From: Baylisascaris procyonis
Taxonomy: Eukaryota > Nematoda > Chromadorea > Rhabditida > Ascarididae
Assembly (NCBI GenBank): GCA_037389465.1
Contig: JAZARR010000105.1
Location: 3,224,001 to 3,288,000 of the forward strand
Length of the DNA stretch: 64,000 bases
Reading direction: 5' to 3'
Made by a program: the position numbers and the translations under genes
The notes under the pieces: model-generated
What the model was told of the DNA's origin: nothing
Database searches by the model: none
The model's input: the letters and a program-made list of their open reading frames with translations, nothing else
Shown here: positions 1-14,107 of the stretch, piece by piece
How positions within the stretch are numbered: position 1 is the first letter of the stretch
How the letters are laid out: each line of letters begins with the position of its first letter

Positions 1-454
1 ATGCTTGCAAATTTACGGTGCACTAAAATTTGAATATGTTGCATTTCCGAAAAAACAAACAAATCAGTATATGCGTGAACTGAAACGCATAGAAAACTAA
101 ACGTCATAAAATACAAAGCCAAATAAACTGAGAATTTTTGAAGGTAATAAAACGATTTTTATTAAAATTTACTATAATTTCACAAGAAAATATATTTGTT
201 GTTAGTGTTTAACTAATCGAATTAGAGAAATGGATGATAGATAAACATAACAAATCGCTAACAGAAGAAATCCACCTATATGTTATCGATGGAAATCATG
301 ACAAATACCATTATAGAAAACTATATTGTTCAAGTTTTGATCGTGATCAATGATCAGTGTGACCATTAATGAGAAGACATTTTCAAGAAAGGAGGGGACA
401 AACGCCGCCACATCACGCGGCATCTACACGCGTTTCCAAACACAAGAGAGAAAT

Positions 455-469
455 TTTTGGCGCGAAATT
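455..469. promoter_or_regulatory. E2F-type site TTTTGGCGCGAAATT
   Basis: An exact match to the E2F/DP consensus TTTSSCGC with a full TTTGGCGCGAAA core. No start of a recognised gene is nearby, so function is uncertain. Confidence 0.25.
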
Positions 470-541
470 TGGATTTTATTCTTCGAAGCGAGTTTACAAG
501 GTCAAATAAATACGCGTATATGCGTGTCCCCTTTCCCATTT

Positions 542-553
542 CCCCCCCCCCCC
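542..553. repeat. Poly(C) run followed by (GA)n
   Basis: Twelve C residues, then a GA-rich microsatellite at 589-611. Confidence 0.9.
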
Positions 554-3500
554 GATTGACGTATGATGATGTTTTTACTGACATCAACAGAGAGAAAGAG
601 AGAGAGAGAGATCTGCACATTTCCTGATAGGTGATTAAAAAATAGAAACGATCACTTTCACAGCAGATCTTATTAGCGGTATTCAAACAGTGGACGTATG
701 GTGACTTCTGCGGTAGAACTTATTTATCAAAAAATTTAAAAGCTAATTTCGACTAGAAACGGGCAAATGAAATTTTTTTCGAGAAAACAACGTCAAAAAG
801 CACAAATAAACCTCAAAATATTTTCGATACGATGAAAGAAAAGAAAGAAAACGTCAACAGGGAAAAACGCATTGTTGTTTGCGTATTTCTGAGTAATATT
901 ATACGAATGCCTCCATGCAATATAAAGCACACAACGAATACGTCGTAAATGAAATATGCTCGTAGCTTTGGTTGATCGATCCTTGCAAATGCCCGCCTTT
1001 AGTATCTAGAGGGAAACGAATTGTGCCGAAGAGCATTTCGAAAGGCGAGCGAGCACCTCATACGCTCAGATGTAAGCAATCTGCATTTTGGGTAGCTCAC
1101 TGTGATCATGAATGCTTTTAAATAAGCTAGGGTGAGTTTCGACTCAGAAAATTACCCTCCCAACCGGGCAAATAACGTGCATGCCACTACAGGAGCTAAG
1201 TTTCAGGTGCATCGAACAGTGGTGTCTTTTTGCTGAAAATACTTTCATTTTATCGAAATAAGAAACAATAAAAACCTCTCTTCATCGGAAAAAACGACTG
1301 TCTTAACGAGCAGAAAGGATGCCGTTGTACTATGGAACAAGTACAGGTAGTATGATTGTTCCATAAAGCAAGTCTTCAAGGCGCAACTCTTCTGTCCTCG
1401 AGACACAAGTGCCCATGATGAGAAGTGAGCATATCGGCAAACTTTATGGCCGAAAAATTAAGCAAAACAACACTGGGCGACCAATGAACCAAATTTCAGT
1501 AGCTCTTTTTGTGTTTACCAATGAGAAAATTATTTTCGAAATTTTCACAACAAAACGAAAATTGTTCTCGACAAAAAATATCCCACATGGTAGACCACGT
1601 TCCAAACGTAAAATGACCATGAGTGACCACTTCACTCTCCGTTCCACACATATCGAGTATGGCATAAGTACAGCTTCCTTCAGATATAACACCTGACGTT
1701 CTCTATGCTGAAAAAATGGAAGGACTCATGAGAGGGCACGTAACATATGCACTCGTTACAAGACCAACTGACCAGACAATAACGGCCTGCTAGTGGCCGT
1801 ACTACCTCAACAACCCTTGTTTATTGCTTGCCTTCGTGTTGTCTTACTGTGTAAGCTCAGTGCTGAATACAGCTCACTTCCAAAACCACCAAATCCAATT
1901 GGAGTTTACTGCTTAACTTAGAGCATTTAACCAAGGATCTTTTAACAATGAATCAGTCCGGCATGAATGCGACGCATCAATGGCACCAAACCGTTCTATA
2001 GTGAGCCTACCTCGAGTCCTACCTTAATATCCGATTGTTTCACCAACACTAATTTTTCCGATACACAACCTTTACACTAAAAGCTCACTCGAACAGAAAA
2101 TATTTGGTAATAAAACAGTAACATTTTAGCAGGTAATGAAAAATTCATCTCCACTACTACAAAAAATGTTTTGAGTTCTCACTGGGTTAAAACGAATTTA
2201 CAAAGAACGTATGACATTGCAGCGGAAAATTGCTCTAAAAAAACGGCGCTGGATTATACTTAATTTATCCAGTGATTGAATGTTTTTCTTCGTTGTTGAT
2301 CAAGTGCAGCCCTCAAATAAAGCATCGATAAAGATGATGCAAGGACCGTATTCGCAAAAGCAAAATCTCCTGTACACTGAAGAGAGAACTTTTCACTAGG
2401 GAATAGAGCGTCATTTCCACTAGCAACAGATGCGCAACGTATGCATGAACCACTCAAATATCGAAATGAAAACCTTGCAAACCAAGGCGTTGCTTTGCAT
2501 TCGGCTCCACTGATGTAAAAGGAAACTCGTCGTTGCGGAGGCAGCGAGGCCACAGCTCTCAACACAAAACGCGCCAGAGTAGATGTAAGTGCCCGCCCAG
2601 CGAGCAGCATCCCCCCTCTTGCCCCATTGCTGCAATGCGCCCGATTGGGCAAGACAGGAGGCGGGGCCGACAGACCGCTAACACTCGTCCCTGCTAGTGG
2701 TGCAACCTGTTTTTGCGCGTCACATCGCTTTTAAAAGTGCTTCCTGGCCCTAAATAACACGTGCGCACACAAAGAGGTTATATGTGGGCAGAACTAGGTC
2801 GTGGTCAGGTGCACGGTCCGTTGTCGTGTGGTCTTTTGACGACGTTACCGAGCGTACACGTCTCTACAAGGTGTCGCATATCACTCTCACTTTGAACACA
2901 CTCCACACTGCAACACAACCGTTGCACCCTTCATTAAGAAGCAGTGCAACTGAATGCTCCGCTTCAGCTCCAGAAGCCTCAAAAGAAACGTACTCTTTTA
3001 ATGGAATTAAACCCTCATATTTATAAGTCTTTATGAGTATCTCTTAAATCATGAACGGAAATTTTTGACTCCTAGAGAACTTATGCAATGTTACTGGGAA
3101 GCACTCGAAGCATCAAAGTGATCTGCCTCTCGAGGTCTATTGATGTTCGCAATAAGCCAACTTGCAAGCTATGCTGGAAAAGATAGAAAGCTAAAGCTAT
3201 TCGACCAAAGCTGGATGGTCCCTATTGCTTAACGCTGAGCGCAGTTTCCAAATCGGTATGATTCCATTCCCTTCAGGCTAGAAAAATTTGCAAGTTGAGT
3301 TAAATGTTTCGAAAGATCCATTACGAAATTCCGAATGACTAATAACAGCCTTCTGAAATAAAAATACCAACAGTAAAGCAAGTTTACTTCTGAAAAACGA
3401 ATAAATCGCATTATGGAGATTCTCTTCATATGGCTTGCTTGGAATTATTGCATTCAAAATGTTCTTTTCAAAACTTAATAGGATGCTGATAACAGATAAA

Positions 3501-3789
3501 GCATAAAACAGTATCACTTCCGAAAAACCGAAGACTCTCATCGTTAATGTTTTTCTACCTAGCATAATACCTAAAAGAAGTCTTGATTGAAGATGTTTCT
3601 AGTGTGCGCGACGAAATAAGATAAAAAATTGTCGGCAAGAGAAATTAAGGACTGCATTGATAAACTAAGAAACTAACAGCGATCGAAAATTAAAAAGCAC
3701 ACATGCCTAGTTATGGCTTTGTAATGAAGAATTCCTATGAAAAGTTATTGCGCCATTGTTCTTCAGATAACTTCGATATGTATGTGTTC

Positions 3790-3809
3790 ATTTATTTATT
3801 TATTTATTT
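3790..3809. repeat. (TTTA)n microsatellite
   Basis: Five TTTA units followed by a poly(T) tract at about 3818-3830. Confidence 0.9.
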
Positions 3810-4782
3810 GTAATTTGTTTTTTTTTTTTCTTTTGATAAATTCAAGCATATGTGCTATTTTAACTAAACATTTTGCAATAGATCAGCTATAGCATTTTCT
3901 TCTTACTCATAAATTTCACTCTACATTAGTCATTTACTCAATCAGTAAGAGTGCAAAAGAAAATATCAAGAGTGCAAATCAACATTTATAATCCATGGAA
4001 GTGCTTTAGCGTATTGCGAAAAACTACAAAATCGAATCGTGTATTCAAAGTATCCAACAATTTCAAGCAAGCATACGTAACAATTTAAGAGCTACTACGA
4101 TACATAATATTCTTTCCGTTCTGTGTAATCTACAAAATGATTTAGATGTTCACGAGGTTGGGTTAACGCTGATCCCAATTGTGCTGCACGCTAGTGCTAT
4201 GAATTATGCAATAAAACTGCATAAACTTCATCGAATTTTGCACGCTTTATGAAAGGGTCAATTTATTTCCCATATTGATGCTATAAATTAGCAGCGGTAA
4301 ACTTGCGAAGTGTTTTTCTCTGATTCATATATCTGTGCTCACGTTTCTGCACTAACTGATCGAATAACCGCTTTTCTTCTTTGAAATATTTGATCGCAAT
4401 ACGAAAAAAATTTCTGAGTGATTTTATTTATGTGAGATCTTCGAGTGAGACAACTGTAAGAACCTATGCAGTTCATTTGCTTTCATCGGCCACTTTTATT
4501 TTTTACTATTGATGAATGCACCAGAGATGGAAATGCTTTGCAGTATTATAGATTTGCAGAGCTTTATAATAAGGTAGATGAGAGGAAAATGGATAATGTT
4601 TCCTCCTTGAGTTCTATTATATGAGTTCTTTCTCATAAGAAACATAACCCAACTACGAACAATTGCGAGAAGCGAATGCGATTTCTGTTACCAACGCTTC
4701 AGGTGATTTTCGCTTTTAGAAGTGCGCCGTATACCAATTGTTACATCAGATCCCTGTGAGAGAGCCGACTCGGCAGGCTTAC

Positions 4783-4869
4783 CTGCTCATTGCATCTAAG
4801 TGGCGCACGCATCCACTCCTGCGGCTTGCTGACGTATTCGTCCCCCAACGAGAAGGGACGAGCCTTCAT
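4783..4869 (-). CDS. Candidate first exon, minus strand
   Basis: ATG at 4869-4867 opens 29 codons beginning MKARPFSLGDEYVSKPQEW and ending exactly at a good donor, CAG/GTAAGC. A TATA-like TTTATAAG lies about 50 bp upstream. The next exon was not found, and I do not recognise the sequence. Confidence 0.2.
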
Positions 4870-6932
4870 TGTCAATTGCGATTCATCGACGCGCTTTTTG
4901 TCCGCTTTTCAACTCTACTTATAAAGCGCATTTGTTAAAACTTTGTTTTTGAATGAAATTTCATTTTTTCTACAACTATACCGACATATATATCCATAAA
5001 CATATACGCATATGCATTATATAAACGTTTATATGCTGGTTTTGTTATCAAAAGTAAAGCAACAAATTCATGACTGCCGTCGGCCAAATAATGCATCAAT
5101 AAACCGTTTTTGGGAAAGTTATTTTTTCCTCTGGAAGACGACAATAACGAAGTGAACACGCCTTCCTCAAAGCGACCCCTTCCCATTCCTCTTGTATCGG
5201 TACTGCCCTTTCCTCAAAGCAGAGTTCGCTTTGCATCCAAACCATATTCCTACTGCAATTCTGATCCAAAAATTCTAGCTTTTATGCTGTTTTCTACGCC
5301 GTCTAACGATGATACTTAAGTGACTCACGTCAAGATTGACATAAAGATGCAGCATCATAAGTAACTGCACGATAAGTTAATTATTTATTAAAGGTAATGC
5401 TAGTACCCGGTGACGAATAATGCTAGTGCTGAAATGAGTTCATTTGAACACATGCTTCCTTGAGGTTTCACAAACTACCAGTAAATGCGCATCATATAAA
5501 AACTCAAATGTCTATCTCTCCCAAATATGAAGTACAAAAAAAAAAAAAAACAAGGCAAGAAAAAACACTGCCTCAGATTTCGAAACGTTTTTAGTGAATC
5601 GATTAAACTGTTTCTCTGAAAGTTCCAATCTAACAAACATCCGTCGTATCTTCAAATATTTCACATTTGGCGAAAAAAAAAATTGAATTTCTAAGCAATT
5701 ACAACATTTTCAAACGATTCATTCCTTTCTTTAAACCATTTATATTTTCCATATATTTTCATCGCATCACTCAAATCATTTAAGATTATTTGTGCTCATA
5801 AAGCAAAAAAAAAAAAAAAAGTATTTTTTCATCGCGATTAACGTATATCGTTAATTTTAGTGGCATATTTACAATATAAATCTTCTTTTTTTGCAATTCA
5901 AGAATTATGAAGTACAAAGTAATCTTGTTAGAAAACAATTTTTAGTAGCCATTTTTTGAAGAAGCCAATTAAATCGTCTATAATTTTTGCATTGAACTCT
6001 TTAAAAATTTATCGCTTTAAAGCACTCAACAATAAACAAAGACCCACTTGGGTATTATTGATGAATCGAGTGAAAAGAAACAACTGACACACAAAAGCAA
6101 TACGATTACTATACGCTAAAAGACTATGAAAACAAATCGAATGAATATAAATTTCAACAAAACGCTTTTATGTTGAATGAGAAAAAAAGACACCCCATAA
6201 CAACATAAATTTTGTTGATGCGTTTCTTGAAGTTTTACTTTTAGGTGGATAAATTTTATGAGAGAAATTTCGATATCAGCTGAACTTATTTCAAGAATTT
6301 TTGGATAATTTTTGAATTGTTGAATTTAATGCCTTTTTAATTTGAAAAGTTTTTAAAAAAGAATTCAACGGAAATATAAATATAATTTCGAATATAAAGA
6401 TGTAACAATTTCAATTCCTTTACAAACAAAACCATGATGTATTCATCATCTTTAAGGCGTTCAATTTTTGGATGACAAGAATTTTGCGAAGTTAGCAAAT
6501 TATTACCTTTTTTTATGATGCTCCCTCCATGTGCCCTATGTTTAAAATATTCTAAATCAATAAATTTCAATAGAAGAAGAAAACTGAGTTATTTAAAAAA
6601 AGGTAAATATAACAACATCGACAATAACAACAACAAAAATGGGAAAATAATTTCATCAATTGAATAGTTTAGCGATAAAGTATTATTTCTCTCATGATAG
6701 GCTTTCCATTTAGAATTTTCGATGCGTTAAAAGAACGCAATCGCGCTGAGAAATTCGATTTAGACTGTCGTATTCGTTTTCTTGTGCTCCCAACACCCAA
6801 TAAAAATAAATCGCATTTCACTTACACTCATTCTACGTTCATTAATAATCTCACGAACTCGTTGTCTTCACAAGCAATATTTTTAAATGCTCTCAGTTCG
6901 CTATTAGGTAAGGTTTTTAAGAACGAGAAGAA

Positions 6933-7081
6933 GGAGGGTGGGAGGGGGGAAGATTGCAAAAAGACGGATGCAAGAAAATGTCTTTAGATATTTTCCTTTT
7001 TTTGTAATTTACTGATGAAATGTGGATAGCAGCATGGGAAGATGATGAACTCACCTCCCCCCCCCCTTCCCCCCCCCCCCC
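6933..7081. repeat. Opposed G-rich and C-rich tracts
   Basis: The + strand has GGAGGGTGGGAGGGGGG at 6933-6949. About 110 bp later it has C runs of 10 and 13 bases (7057-7066 and 7069-7081), so the minus strand is G-rich there. Both could form quadruplexes, on opposite strands. Confidence 0.7.
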
Positions 7082-9608
7082 ATTTTCGATGGTGCTTAGG
7101 CATAGGAGCAGCGAAAATGGCAACGGGAGTCGAAGGGACGATGTAGAGTGCTGAATGAGCACATAATTGCAAAACGGGCTAGGCGTCTCGCCAGGGTGCC
7201 GGATTATCTTCAATGGAAGACGTGTAGCAGGTGGCCTTTTCAGCCCCTCACGTCCACCTCATGTCGCGTTCTCGCTTATGTCAATATGCAATTTGAGCAG
7301 TAGGCAACCGCGCCATTCGGTCACTAACAAATACAACCAATCCCATTGCGTCGTTCGACTCCTTCTGGACTCGCTGCGCTCAAACTCTGCCCTAACTTAA
7401 TTTCCCTATTGATTTCGACAACTAAACCGAATATTCTTAACGGTGAAATTCTATTCTGCTCCTTCCGGTTCAAATATCTGGGAAACTGTGTACCTTTAAA
7501 CCAATCAGAGAATGAAATGGCTCTTTTAAGATCAACGTTAACGAGTAAAAATAAAATCCTGCAAAAATCAAGCGAAAGTGCAAAATTTTTCCCCACCTAC
7601 TATGAGCATCGGTTATCCAGCTTACTGAAGATTGCTACTTGTGACACTGTTAATATATATGAATACCTAACATCCCCTCCGCACCACCTTCCCTACCTGT
7701 TCCCATTGCGCCTTCGGCGAATTCTAGCATAGGCCTCTGCACGCCTAAATTTCTTGCGCGACCTTATTTTTCGGTCCATCGGTCATAAGAAAGTCGTTGA
7801 TCAACGCAACCAATTAATTCTGCGCTTGTTTTTATTTTAGCAATTTTTTTAATCGGTTTTGTCATTCTCACCACGCTCAGCATCTCCTCTATTTTTTTTT
7901 TCCCCAATTTTTTCACTTCCTGCTCAAGTGTCGCTGATTGTCAATGGGGATCACTCTGTTCAATTGGGAAACGCAAGAAGGATGCTCACGTAACGTAGCA
8001 AATCGAATGATACATCGACACAATTGAAAGTCACTGCATGTGCTAATTGCAACCGAAATTCCTACCGCATAAGGTAATAAAATTTTTGATCATCGCAAGT
8101 TCAACATTCAACCGTAATGCAAAGTATAGAAGTATAAAATTTACAAAAAAAAAAAGTTTCTTTATAGTTCCTTTATGCGTAAATTATACCATTATAAGTT
8201 CTAGATCCCTTCTTCTACTTCAGTCCGATACCATTAAAGAAAAAAAAGTTTATTAGACGTATATATCGAAGCGTTTGTCCTCAAAAAAAGCTATTAGTCA
8301 TGCAAATTCATTGTTCTGAATGTTGTCTTCGCATCTGAAGGTCTCTCCTAGTATAAAAGTGACAATAGAAAGCGCTTCGATGCAAAACAAATGAACGATG
8401 AGGAAGTATGTTTCGCTCAATTCTCATCTATTTCCTTTACTCTATCACTCTTCTAATAGAGCACAAAGGGATGCATAAATCGGACGAATTTCATTAGCAT
8501 TCCTCGAATGAAATATGCAAGACAGCGCTTTTCACTATGATTCAGAACGTTTCTATAACTTCCTATATATGAATAATATCCCCCATTCAAATCGCTTATC
8601 ACTTACATCACACAACTCAATTCTTTCTTACAGTGTTAACGATAAACGAAACAATCTATCATATCCTACCAAGAAAGCAAGAATCGCGATACGCATCATA
8701 AAATGATGGCTACTATACACCTTCATTTGACGCATTACCACGATTTGCGATATTCAAGTGTATTGATGATAACTCATTTTGATAGTGTGTTAAACGTAGG
8801 TTATCATCCGCTAATTGAATACGCTTAGATGTAATATTGAAAAAAAGAAGACAAAAATCATAAATATTCTCATTGAACTGAAAACTCATCAACCCATTTA
8901 AAAGCGATTGCACTTGCCACTATAGATAGAAATGAAACGACAATTGCAATACGCACCTGTTAGATAGCGTGTTTCCATTCGCCTCGCCGATGTGGGTGAT
9001 CAGAAGGAGAATACGCAATTTCCGCCACTACCTGTAACAGCTATGGTACAGGTAATTTCGCAGAAGTCCCGACCGCCGACTCTCGCCAATTGGCAGTACT
9101 GGAAGAGCGATGAATCACTAAGATACCCACTAAGAAAGATACCCATTCAATATACCAGTACTTAAGTGCGTCCTGGAAAGCTTACTATCTCAAGCAACTG
9201 CCTATTAACTATTTATCCTTCTGCGATCGCATCTAATATTAAAATTTCCGAAATAACTTCATCGTATCAAATCAAATAAAAATTCAACTCAGATCGCAAT
9301 TCTCCTTGAACATCTCTAAGAAAGATGTCAACAAATCTCGAAAATTAAGTATTTTGCAGCATCAAATAAGCAACACAAAGATTAGGAAATTTCAGTCCTG
9401 AGATATAAACCTTAGAAAGTGCTCAGAGAATCATCACCATACGCTCATAATTACGACTCAATAAGAATCGCAATTTATGAGTTCATAAAAATAGGAAAAA
9501 CTGCAAATTCTAGAGTAACATTAAAAGATACAATTCGTCAACTAAGTGCTTCATAAATTGTGCTTTTATTGATCTATGAACTCCTACGTCAACTGTGTAA
9601 GAAGAAGC

Positions 9609-9621
9609 GGGGGGGGGGGGG
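9609..9621. repeat. Poly(G) run
   Basis: Thirteen consecutive G residues. Confidence 0.95.
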
Positions 9622-10553
9622 AAGGACAACAGCTTCGTTGTTTGATGTTTTCTTTTTTTCATTTTGTCGATTTCGAAACTTATTTCTCAAGACACACTTT
9701 CAACGAAAAAAGTCGTTTAAATTAAATTTTGAGAATCAGCAATTTGCAAAGTGTGCGCAGATAAGTGGCCCAAGAAATTCATCCACTTTTTGAATAGAAA
9801 GGAAAGGAGGAAATAGAGGAAGAAGGCAAGTAAGGATGTCTAGGTACGGCCCACTTTACCTGTATTATTGATTACCATAAGGTTTACATAGCTTATTAGC
9901 ATGAATCAAAACAAGTAAGCATAATGCGCAATATTTGTTGCGTTATTGATTCTTGGGCAGTAGACATTTCGAATGAGTGGGCTGTTCATAGCGGACAGCC
10001 GTGTGAACGCAACATTATCCACGAATCACTTCACAGATTGCTGCAATCAGCTTTCGGACACATAACGAACATAGCTTGTCTCATATCAATGCTCATATCA
10101 AATCACAAACCTATCCGCAATGTACATCCACCTCAACTTTACACTCGAATGCAACCAATTTTCTAACATACTGAGCTTGTAGCTTGTTTCTCATGCAAAG
10201 AAAAAAAAATTGCACTTAATTTCCAATCCCAGTCTTCACAAGTATTCAGTTTCGTTGAGATATCTCACTTTCATATATTTCTATCATCAGCATTTCGCAA
10301 TTTATATGCTCTAAGCATTTTCTGCATTTACTCATTTTCAGTACTCTCCACGGCATCTTTCGTAAGTTTTTAATGCATTTTTTGGTGAACCTTTTTGCTC
10401 ATCGAACGCGGCGTTGACCGCCGATAATTGGATATGCAATGGAATCGACCATTAGGTGACCTGCTTATAGTTGGAACAATTGTGAATGTGTCCAGCCGCA
10501 TCGGGGACTATTCACGACATGAGTTTTAACGTTCGCAATTATTTTTTCGTTGC

Positions 10554-10583
10554 ATTTGCATTTGCAAAAATATATTACGTAAT
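10554..10583. promoter_or_regulatory. POU octamer plus PAR-bZIP palindrome
   Basis: ATTTGCAT (reverse of the ATGCAAAT octamer) at 10554-10561 is followed by the perfect palindrome ATTACGTAAT at 10574-10583. This tight pairing within 30 bp looks like a small enhancer, but no target gene is recognised. Confidence 0.25.
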
Positions 10584-13500
10584 AGTGTCCGTGCATCTCA
10601 ATCTAGACGGCTCGTTTGTGTGTTTGACTGTGCGGCAGGCTCAGATTACAGTCCGGAAGAGATGAGGTGACGAAAATTGATATGTAAATTTGATGGTCTT
10701 AAAGAGTTCCAAAAGCGATGCGCTAATTCTACGTAAGCTACAATAAATTCACTTCAGTTCTGGTTTAAAAAAAGTGTTAGCAGTAATAGATAGCATGCAA
10801 ATAAAAGATAAAAATTGAGTAATAAAAGATAGAAGAAAGATAAATAAATGAAAAGGCAAATTGGCCAATATAAATGAGAAAAAAGAGCAGTAAGACAACG
10901 AAAATGTTTCAATAAATATCACAAAAAAAAACGTACATTAAACACCTAATTGAAAGAGGAAGTTGATAGGAATTGTCGGCATTACATCTATGCTCACATA
11001 TGACTCAAAAGCAATTTCAGTCGAGCATTAGCACGAGCAGCGAGAGAGAAGCGAAGAGTGCCCACTGACCAACGCAGCCTCATTTCTATCTATCAATTCG
11101 TGCTCATTACGCGTCCTATTTGAAATGGGAGTAGGTGGTCACTCTCCAATTCCTACTCTTTGATGTTTACTGAATTCGACAACGTTAAACTATCTCCAAA
11201 ATGCGCTAATTCTAAAAAAAATTTACGTCATCCCTATTTCCATGAAGCAACTTGTGTTAATATCTGCTTGAATCTCATGTAATAAAAAAAAAAAGAAAAA
11301 CTACAGGCCAATTGTCTTGAATATAAGTTCTCTCGTATGTTGGGCATTGCAAAAATGGAATCGCTATGGCTTCTACTCAACGAAGTATCGGACTTATAAG
11401 AATATATATACGTCCATCGTGGTACCCGTTAACAAGTCGCACTGAACATAAGTGAATTTAGAAAAACCTTAAAGATTAGTAGTGGCGTTCGTGTTCACCA
11501 TAGATGACTAGTAGAATAAGCTCCATTAATGGCACATTCACTCTTCCACATATTTTACTTTGCAGTAGATGAAGAATAATAATGACTGCTGACACAAGAA
11601 TTTGATCGCATTTACAACCGAAAAAGTGAAACTATAAGCAGTATATACGATACATGATAGTGAAAAAGATGAAGGTGATTTTATTTGTTGATAGCTTAGT
11701 CATTCAGCTGATTCGCTACGAAGAATTGTTTGTTAAAAGTGAGTTTCTATAAGACAAACGATACGTCCGCAAATGGAAAATGCAATAAACACATATATAT
11801 GACTCATTTGAACATATCAACCATTAAAAATTTAACGTCTAAAATATATTGATTGTGTGAAAATGTTTGAAATAATTTTTTAAGTTTTTCAACAATTCAA
11901 ATATTTAGTGAAATTTTCAGTTGACGAAAAAAAAGTGAATTGCTCTAAGATGATGACTTTTAGAGAATGCGATAATTTTTTAAAGCATACAATTGAAATT
12001 ATGCTTGATATAGAGAGGCAAAAGCGACTCGCAATTACTACAGTGATCAAATGAGCTGACTGTTTATTTGTTGCAAGCGCACCCTCCCCTTTGCCTCCCT
12101 TTCCCTGTCCCGTTCCATTGTCAGGGAGCCATTCTCGTATTTCAGTGTTGCATCATAGATCACTAGTTGTTTCCTTACAGACTATTCATGCCGGTAACTT
12201 TTCATATCGCAATACGCCGCAAAAACAACTTAAACGACCCTTTAATGCAAAATTACGCATCCTCAAAGCCATTCCAACCATTAGTTTCTGGCGGAGCTAT
12301 ATTAAAGCAAAAAAAAAAAAACGATGAATGGAGGTACAGAGTGCTAGCATCAGATCTCATTCGAACGTTGATATAGCTTTCACTTTCATTGGCTATCTCT
12401 CAGAAGTCGGTAAATTTGATGCAAAATGTCGACAATTTTAACTAAACTTTCGTATTATTCATTCATGCAAGAATTTAAAGTCATAACCGAGCATATAAGT
12501 TCATATTCGTATTGCATCGGAAAAGCGATACAAAAAGAATTCAATGCTCACTATTAACCAGTATATCGAACAACGAGATAATCGACCATACTTCTGATGT
12601 GCTTGTTTTGTTAGCGAAAGCATTTCAAGTTCGAGCATAAGCTAGAGAGCTGTTGTGAGAAAGTTTCTGTATGCACACTTGAAAAGCTGCGCCACTAGCT
12701 CGCCAAACCAAGAGTGGGAAGTGTATTCTCTCGTCACTATACTCTCCATCATCCAACAAACGCTTCGACGGGCACATAGAGACACTCGAATAAGTCACAA
12801 AAAAAGGGGGAAAACACACGTTACCGCCGAGGTCAAGCACATTCGCTCCGCTCACCACATCCGAAAGCTCTCTTCTGAGAATAGGCAACGTCGTTGCATT
12901 ATTTTCTTACACTATGGTAATTTCATTTCTAGATTTGTGCTGTGCTGAAAATTTTCGAAATTCTGCACCACTTTCTAGTTACTGTTTTTGCCCACCTGAA
13001 TTCTTGTGGTAATGCCACGAATCTCAACAAAACATAACATAGAAATAAGCGACTTTTTTGGCCGTTGATTTCGCAAACGCAAACGTTTTTTTTTTTTTCT
13101 TTAAAGAAAAGCATTTTTCTCAAATAAGAATTAAAAAATTGAAGAAATTTCAAATCTGTTGATAATATGAAGTGGTAAATTTTTTGTGCTGAAAACTGAA
13201 TTGCTGAATTCTACTGAAAACCTCTCCACAGAGAACGTTGCAATAGCGAATGTGACGGAATAACTTATAGCCGGAAAAAGTTTTACCATATTCAAAAAAA
13301 TTTTTCCGGGATGCTGAAAATTTTGAGCACTTCGTGACCCTTTTATGGACTGCTCAAATCGGGTGAAAGTTGATTGTTGGTGACCCAATATCATTTCAAT
13401 TGTTGACCCAATGAAACGTTGAATTTCAGTAAAAGTTTCTTCCCGGATCCGTAAATCAAGTGTGAAATGTAGGAAATCATCCTGAATTAGTGAGATTAGA

Positions 13501-13946
13501 AAGAGTTTTCCGTACAGCAATTTATTTCTTTCAGAATTATACTTCAACCTAGTTCACAGGAATTTATTAAAAAGTGAATTTTTTGAAGTTTTTAATTATT
13601 ATTATTTTTTTAATCAGAAATGCTAAAGGAGGACGTTTTCAAAAACCGTAATTTAAGTTAAAAACCCATCTTGAAAAGTTGCACGCCAATACTGATGACG
13701 TGACTGATTGAAGCATAACCATTTTGGAAATAAAAAAAAAAAAACTTTCCTCGAAGTCAATCGTAACGCCGCCGAGTTTTCGATGAGATTATCTTTTAGA
13801 CGTTCAATTTTAATCAAAAATCTAAAAATCTTTACGAAAGTTTTACGCTTTTATTCCGAATGAATTAGAAGTTATTTGCAAATTCTTCTCCTTATTGGAA
13901 GAAAACTCATGTAAAAAGTATGAGTACCTACCCCTTCTTCCCTCAA

Positions 13947-13958
13947 CCCCCCCCCCCC
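13947..13958. repeat. Poly(C) run in a pyrimidine-rich tract
   Basis: Twelve C residues inside a C/T-rich stretch (about 13930-13990), just beside the SINE remnant. Confidence 0.95.
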
Positions 13959-14107
13959 AACTCCCTCTTCTCCTCTCTTCCTCCCTCTCCATCAACGCAT
14001 CAACACACTCAATGTTTCACACTAAAACAACACTGGTGCAAGAGATAAGTAAGTCATCAATAGTATGATGAGGGAAAGAGAAGCGAAAAGTGCACGAAGC
14101 ATGGAGG

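Larger units (their letters stand above)
1..4782. other. No recognised gene
   Basis: AT-rich non-coding DNA with a GC-rich island at 2400-2700. The 130-codon minus frame there (2652-2260) has no recognised domain, and a + strand GTAAGT at about 2595 gives a competing reading. Only the E2F-type site and simple repeats listed separately stand out. Confidence 0.5.
4870..14100. other. No recognised gene
   Basis: AT-rich DNA with poly(A)/poly(T) tracts, G/C runs, and an octamer/bZIP motif pair at 10.55 kb. The 138-codon minus frame at 13547-13131 lies in low-GC sequence and has no recognised domain. A direct repeat of ATTGTTG..GACCCAAT occurs near 13373-13413. Confidence 0.5.

Noticed and set aside
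2260..2652. 130-codon minus-strand open frame in a GC island
   Set aside because: No family is recognised, a second overlapping frame is also open, and the GC-rich composition lowers stop frequency.
8964..9165. 65-codon + frame around 9.0-9.16 kb
   Set aside because: It has no start or clear splice borders, and overlapping alternatives on both strands are equally open.
13131..13547. 138-codon minus-strand open frame
   Set aside because: Length is unremarkable for AT-rich DNA of this size, there is no recognised domain, and composition is like the flanks.
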